Assembly: GCF_963576545.1 (NCBI RefSeq)
Contig: NC_083651.1
Location: 14,323,124 to 14,387,123 of the forward strand
Length of the DNA stretch: 64,000 bases
Reading direction: 5' to 3'
From: Limanda limanda
Taxonomy: Eukaryota; Chordata; Actinopteri; Pleuronectiformes; Pleuronectidae
In this document: positions 59,001 through 64,000 of the stretch, in pieces
Layout: each line of letters starts with the position of its first letter
Numbering within the stretch: position 1 is the stretch's first letter
Position numbers and translations under genes: made by a program
Notes under the pieces: model-generated
Database searches by the model: none
What the model saw: only the letters and a program-made list of their open reading frames with translations
What the model was told of the DNA's origin: nothing

Positions 59001-59923
59001 TGATATATGTAATTCTGATGAAATAATGAAACAATGAAATAATAAAACTGTTAAAATTATTTGATTAAACATTAAAATTAGAATGTAAGTTGACCATTAA
59101 AGATATAAACACCTTTGACTGAAGTTGTATTGTTTGAAGAAATAAAAAATGTCATTGGAAACTTTACTTATTTATGTATGTCTACATGCATTGATTTCAA
59201 CATGTATTTACTTATTATTTTGTACATGTATTTATTTATTCATCTATTTATTCATTTATTATTAATATGTTCATTTATTGCACTTTATAATCTAAGACCA
59301 CCCCCAAGGTTTATTATTATTAACAGAAAAATTATGAAAGATGTTTATCAATGAGCTTTGGAGGCATCAATGTTTTGAATTCGTTATAAATCAGTTGATA
59401 TTGTTTACTTTTACTTTCTTTTAGATAGCTATGAGTTTCTGGAGATCCTGAAGGAGGTTGCCAGGGACAACACTCACCTCCCTGACCTCAGCATCGTCTG
59501 GATTGACCCTGACGACTTTCCCCTGGTGAGCTGTGACACCGCCGGGCTCAAAACTTAAACAGGCAGCGAGACATCAGGACACACACATCATTTAACTTCA
59601 TGTTTTTGTTGACTCACTCCAGCTGATCCCCTACTGGGAGAAAACCTTCAAGGTGGACCTGTTCAGACCACAGATTGGAGTAGTCAACGTCACAGATGTA
59701 AGTGCATGGAAACCTCACAACATGTGTGTCATGATGGGAGTGTTGTGTTTTAGTTTCTCCTGACACAGCTGTGTGTATGTGTGTGTGTGTGTGTGAGCAG
59801 GCCGACAGCGTGTGGCTGGAGATGGAAGACGAGGACGATCTGCCCACCGCTCAGGAGCTGGAGGACTGGATCGAAGACGTGCTCTCTGGCAAAGTCAACA
59901 CTGAGGATGATGATGACGATGAA

Positions 59924-59954
<31 letters not shown>

Positions 59955-60058
59955 ATGAGGACGAAGATGATGATGATGATGATGACGACAAGGATGATGA
60001 TGACGATGATGATGACGATGATGATGACGATGATGATGACGATGATGACGACGACGAC

Positions 60059-60111
<53 letters not shown>

Positions 60112-60115
60112 GTAA
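53040..60115 (+). CDS. casq2: Calsequestrin, cardiac type (calsequestrin-2)
   Basis: Eleven exons with GT/AG introns: 53040-53276, 55265-55349, 55468-55568, 55678-55789, 58250-58323, 58400-58530, 58642-58687, 58767-58821, 59425-59525, 59623-59697 and 59801-60115. They give 443 aa, with all phases compatible. The product is the low-affinity, high-capacity Ca2+ buffer of the sarcoplasmic reticulum lumen, linked to the ryanodine receptor. A signal peptide (1-20, ending LAPA) precedes [14 protein letters not shown], the mature N-terminus. Three thioredoxin-like domains follow, including [28 protein letters not shown] and [13 protein letters not shown], then [35 protein letters not shown] and [10 protein letters not shown] favour casq2 over casq1a/b. 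The acidic tail is about 70 residues, longer than in mammals. The first ATG is used because it opens the signal peptide. Exon number equals that of the mammalian genes. Confidence 0.93.
53277..55264 (+). other. casq2: casq2 intron 1
   Basis: 1,988-bp intron with donor GAG|GTAAAG and acceptor GGGCTGCAG. It contains a diverged dispersed repeat at about 54060-54545. The 80- and 89-codon frames near its start are read-through by-products. Confidence 0.85.
54060..54545 (+). repeat. Dispersed repeat in casq2 intron 1
   Basis: Begins around 'acaatgtgtctccactcacc' and 'attgagccaaaataaa' and ends 'cagccagccaccagggggtg', 'atgctttggcaccacttttc' and 'atacagtctatga'. Its end resembles the block at about 21720-21840. 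Non-coding, old. Confidence 0.55.
56411..57937 (+). mobile_element. Tc1-like transposon with long inverted repeats
   Basis: Ends TACACTCCTGATCAAAATCT (56413 onward) and its reverse complement form at about 57916-57935 (one mismatch in that stretch), flanked by TA on each side, the Tc1/mariner target site. The terminal arms are about 200 bp (roughly 56413-56590 and 57715-57935). They include a second internal pair, TGTTCATCAGCTGATCA at the left and TGATCAGCTGATGAACA at the right, so the element is of the inverted-repeat/direct-repeat type. The right arm holds about 40 extra bases. It encodes a nearly complete transposase in the same orientation as casq2. Confidence 0.95.
56661..57665 (+). pseudogene. 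Tc1-like transposase, one in-frame stop
   Basis: 334 codons in a single frame, broken only by TGA at 56847-56849. The N-terminal paired-like DNA-binding region ([36 protein letters not shown]) and the GRPKK motif (residues 58-62) come before the stop. After it come the second helix-turn-helix ([16 protein letters not shown]) and the catalytic core. The triad is D in FSDEKKF, D in QQDNAPIH and E in NPIENIW, with 34 residues between the last two (DD34E). All catalytic residues are present. The upstream ATG is the first with this protein. One point change explains the break, so the copy is young but inactive as it stands. Confidence 0.93.
59905..60112 (+). repeat. casq2: Coding GAT/GAC repeat (aspartate tail of casq2)
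   Basis: About 70 consecutive codons are almost all GAT or GAC with a few GAA/GAG and one AAG, encoding the C-terminal Asp-rich tail. The 3' part (60055-60110) is nearly pure GAT, the profile of a replication-slippage repeat, while the 5' part mixes GAT and GAC. The tail binds Ca2+ and helps polymerisation in the family. Confidence 0.95.
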
Positions 60116-60396
60116 TTTATAACAGTTATAAATCTTGACTCCTCATTCTTTACTCTTTGGACTGAGTTAAACATGGACTTGAAACAACTGTAAAGTAACT
60201 TTTCACTTTTACTGAATACACAACATGAAATGAAAATAATAATAAATGTTATTTAATATTGAAAAGTCTAAATAAGCCTGGAAAAGGTTTCGGGATTAAT
60301 GATAAAACAGTTTATACTGTATATTAAAATGTCTGAACCAGACATTTACTTCACATCATGTGACATTAATTTATACATTTATAAATGACTGTTCAT

Positions 60397-60402
60397 AATA
60401 AA
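60397..60402 (+). terminator. casq2: Probable casq2 polyadenylation signal
   Basis: AATAAA followed within 20-35 bases by GT-containing sequence ('gtggatgtcaacacgtatgt'), 282 bases after the stop. An earlier AATAAA lies at 60241-60246. Confidence 0.5.
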
Positions 60403-60419
60403 GAACTGTGGATGTCAAC

Positions 60420-63400
60420 ACGTATGTCGTCAGTCATTTCTTCAGTCCTCAACTAAAAACACAACTTAATAACTGCAACTGTGGAACGTAAGAGAGATCA
60501 AACTTTAAATATCAAAAGCAACAGCAAATGGAGGAAAGTAACTAAGTACAGTGTATTTACTCATTTGCTGTACATTTACAGTAATATATCTGTGATACAG
60601 GCACTGGTATCTTGTACTTTTGACGTAATTTGGAGCCAGAGTAAAATATATACTCTCATCCATGTCCATTATTTATACTGCTTCTACTTTAAGGGTCGGG
60701 GGAGAAGCTGAAACACAATCACAGCTGACATCGGTCCCCAGCGTATCACAGGACCAACATATAGAGACAAACAACTGCTGTAATATTATTTTGAATATAT
60801 TATAGATGATTTAAGGCAGTTATAAGATAGCAGAAGCTGAACTTTTTTCCATCTTTTCCATCTCATTTATCAAATTCAATTCAATAAGCTTTATCGGCAT
60901 GACATTTACATTTGCAGCCAAAGAACAAATCATCCAACAACATCTCTTCGTCATGTCTGTCAGAGCGAGTAGTTTTACTTTGAACACGTTTTGCTCATAA
61001 CATCCTCTTACTTTTACTTCTCGAATGAGGCACTTTTACTTTGGGAGTATCAAAACTTGCAAGGAAGCTGGATTTCTCACATTGTTGTGTAAGTCAATGT
61101 ACGTTTAGGGTCTGAGTTCTTCTGCACTTTCAAAAATGTTATTATCCGTTCAGTCTATTAAGGTGTGGCTTCATTGCGCTCAGTGTCAATAAACTGAATT
61201 GAGAAGTAAATGTGTGTGAACAACTCTCCGTGCTCCTCTCAGGTAAAACGACTTAAGATGTGATGTTTGGTGTAAAGCTACATTTTCTGCCCAGGGGGCC
61301 TCACAGCTTTGAAAAGCCACATGCTGACACCTTCCATTTTCACTGAAGTAAACCTCTAATCTCTTCCCTCATCTCTAACTATACATCCTGCGTCTGTCTA
61401 CATCAGGTCCATTTCTCACCTGGATTAATGGAGCAGGCTGCAGCTGCACAGGGAGCTAATACACTGTCGTCACACTGTTGGACTGATGCAGGGAAGCTCA
61501 TTTGAATGCTAATTCCTCTTCCTCTGCAGGTTCACTTTGCACGTTGCTTTCTCCTTTTTGTGGGTGGCAGGCTTTGGATATCTCAACGTTGTGTTACCTG
61601 GAATATACCGTATTTTACAATCAGGGATTTTAAAGCAGCAGAATATTACTCAAGAGAAACCTACTTTATCAGGCTACTTTATTGTGGCCTAAATATTCTC
61701 TGTATCTGTGATAAAGTCACCAAAGCAAGAACTGCACCTTATTGGAATATTGGCAATATATATATTATATTATATATATGTAAAATAAAGTGCAAATGAT
61801 ATCAAACACGGTATCTGAAATCTGCCTGATGCAAACTGTGGCACTACAAATATTTATATTGTTTTCAGTGTTTTCTTTTTACATTTGAACTCACGTCCTT
61901 GTTCTGTCTTTAACCCCAAAACACTATTCAATCACTATTCACAGATATTATAAGATGTACTTCTACTACTACTACTACAACTACTACTACTGCTAATAAT
62001 AATATGTGAGAAAACTTACCTCCGACCTTTATAGATGTTAAACAACCCAACAAAAATACAAGAACAAAACATGAAGCAATAAAAGAAAAGTCCTAAATGA
62101 CCAGTGCAATAACATATCAATATAGACCTTAGTGTAGTTAACTCCTCACAGAATTACACTAACAAAGTATTTATCACCACCAACCAAGAGCACATAAAGC
62201 CACCAAAGCCAAAAGTCCCCTTTACTCTGAAGCTGCACCAAATTCCACACACTCATAAACAGATTTGGGGAAATATCACTGATATGTGATATTTCTATAA
62301 AAAATTCCTAAATCTGCCCCTGGATCCGGACCTACAACAAAATATAATGTGATCTTCCCTGACTAACACCACATCCTTCCAACAAGTGTTGCTGTGAATC
62401 CAGTATTTTATAGTTTATCTGGAGTAATCTTGTTAACAAACAAACAAGCATACAATGAAATGGATAGGGGTTAAAACATTACCTCATTATAGAGGTCCAT
62501 AAATTTCCAATTTCTGCATAGCCGGTCCAATAACAAATCAATAAAAGTAAAGGTCCATGTGTATTAAGACTGGCAGAAAGTATTATTTATCATCGCCAAC
62601 CTACTGTAAATAAGCTCCAGTAGTTTTAAACAGTGAAACCCTGAAAGCCACTGAAAAACCAGCCTTATTAAAACTAGCCATTCTTTATACTGATCTATCA
62701 CATCACATAAAAATACAACAACGATCGAATACCTTTAAAAGGTCAATACAAATATTCATTTATTTTTTACTTTTTTAACAAATGTGACTTTGACACAACT
62801 GCTATGATTTTACATTTGTTGTATAAAAGAAGACAGGGACGTGTCAGCTGCTTGACAAGTGGGAAAACTTTTTCTTTTCTTCATCATTTTTCCTTTCTCT
62901 CTCTTTCTCTCTCTCTGACACACACGCACACATACATGCTGTTCAGCTCCTAGATATGTAAAACTGAGGCACGTGTAGTCGATAAGTATTTACAACACAG
63001 CCCTAAAACAAAACCACACGGTCAGTGACCACAGCAACAATTGTGTAAATATTAATTTACAACACAACATGCCTCCCACATACAGAAGATCTAAAAATTA
63101 CAGACCCAATATTCAGAGAAATCAACCGTTTCATTGACGCACAGCAGTTTTATGTTCCAGCAGTTGCAGATAGGTGGCAGCAGTGTCTACACACAGAATA
63201 CTGACAGCAGAAATACTGACACTAATTACTTATTTATAAAATCTTAACACATGTTTAAACACTTGCCAGCATGAGTTAAGAGTCCATTAATATTGGATAG
63301 GGATTTTATTTCAGGGAAAAAGTCCAATCTTTTGAAACGCCTCCTGAGATCTGTGTTTAAGAACTATTTGTATGTTTAATACATTGTCAGAACCTCAGGG

Positions 63401-64000
63401 ATCAGTGTGTTTAACTTTGCTGTTAAGCACAGAGGCAATAACACGTCCTCCTCGGTCCAAATCAGGATCGAGTGCAGATATAAAAATCTAAATGACCTGT
63501 CCCGACAATACGTCCCTCTGATCAGTGTACACTGCACACACTTAACTGTACAAAACATAATGACAAGTCACATGTGTTTCTTCACAATCTATTGGCTAGA
63601 CCGTCGCATTTTCAGCTCGACTGCGTTTGGCTTTTTTTTCTTTGTCCGACATTTACAAAACGTGTCTTCAGCTATTTACAGTCCAGTTTATCTCCACAAA
63701 TACGATGCAGACAGACAAGGTAAAAAAAATCTTTGATACAGTAACAAAAAAAGAAAGAAATCCTTCAAACCGGACACGATTTCATATAAAATTGAGGATA
63801 CGGTATATTCACATATAAATACTGTACATAAGTGTGTGATACAGGACAGATAAATAGTCATTGCTAAGACAGAAAAAGAGCAGTTTTGGTGAAAAGGGTT
63901 CAGTTTTTGTATCAAATATCCTGATCACTACGTAATGCTAAAAAGAAAAAGGGAGACAGGCTAAGAAGACAAACCCCGGGTGTATAATATACTCAACATA
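60420..64000. other. Intergenic DNA, no gene recognised
   Basis: AT-rich sequence with small simple repeats (ACT triplets near 61963-61992, a TATA-rich stretch at 61758-61780, CT/CA run near 62897-62935). No frame shows known domains. The last kilobase could be the 3' untranslated region of a gene on the - strand lying beyond the right edge, but nothing here proves it. Confidence 0.45.

Noticed and set aside
53040..60115. Calsequestrin-1 (skeletal type) as the identity
   Set aside because: The residues around [17 protein letters not shown] and [10 protein letters not shown] fit calsequestrin-2 better; a phylogeny would settle it.
59781..60122. Methionine/threonine-rich + strand frame over the casq2 tail
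   Set aside because: Shifted reading of the same GAT/GAC repeat; the calsequestrin frame is the real one.
59851..60174. 107-codon poly-serine frame on the - strand
   Set aside because: It is the antisense reading of the GAT/GAC repeat that encodes the casq2 aspartate tail.

Overview
The window looks like nuclear DNA of a teleost fish, probably a percomorph. It has AT-rich intergenic DNA, short introns, vertebrate genes and many fish-type mobile elements. Three conserved genes lie on the + strand: slc5a3 (sodium/myo-inositol cotransporter, coding 15336-17471), kcne2 (potassium-channel beta subunit, coding 30437-30760) and an eleven-exon calsequestrin, best read as casq2 (53040-60115). slc5a3 and kcne2 are also neighbours on human chromosome 21q22, so that part of the order is old; the calsequestrin next to them is not part of the mammalian arrangement.

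Region by region: 1-12 kb has no recognisable gene. It holds a CpG-rich patch (2.63-2.96 kb), LINE relics, dispersed repeats, and a compact promoter-like block at 10.5-10.6 kb with a ZNF143-type site and two tonicity-enhancer matches. 12.06-19.98 kb is the slc5a3 transcription unit: a CpG island with a TATA box, a non-coding exon, an intron carrying repeats, one large coding exon and a long AT-rich 3' region. 20-30 kb is intergenic with several miniature transposons whose target-site duplications are still readable. 30.4-30.9 kb is kcne2.

31.5-51.4 kb is the unusual part. Four head-to-tail repeat units carry copies of a small single-V-domain immunoglobulin-type membrane receptor gene. Copy 1 has a nonsense codon, copy 2 is intact (207 aa), copy 3 has an in-frame deletion of most of the Ig domain, and unit 4 has lost the gene. 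Each unit also holds a LINE whose ORF1/ORF2 junction is split by a DNA transposon. The whole block lies between CAGT...ACTG termini flanked by a perfect 8-bp duplication (CCTTTAAG), the signature of a hAT insertion. The receptor array therefore sits inside one roughly 19.8-kb hAT-bounded segment.

52.4-60.4 kb is casq2, with a Tc1-like transposon in intron 4 and a very long aspartate tail encoded by a GAT/GAC repeat. 60.4-64 kb shows no gene.

The three conserved genes do not form one pathway. slc5a3 imports the osmolyte myo-inositol, kcne2 tunes voltage-gated potassium channels (and in mammals KCNE2 and SMIT1 proteins can associate), and casq2 buffers calcium in the sarcoplasmic reticulum. 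All identifications come from reading the sequence; no database search was run.
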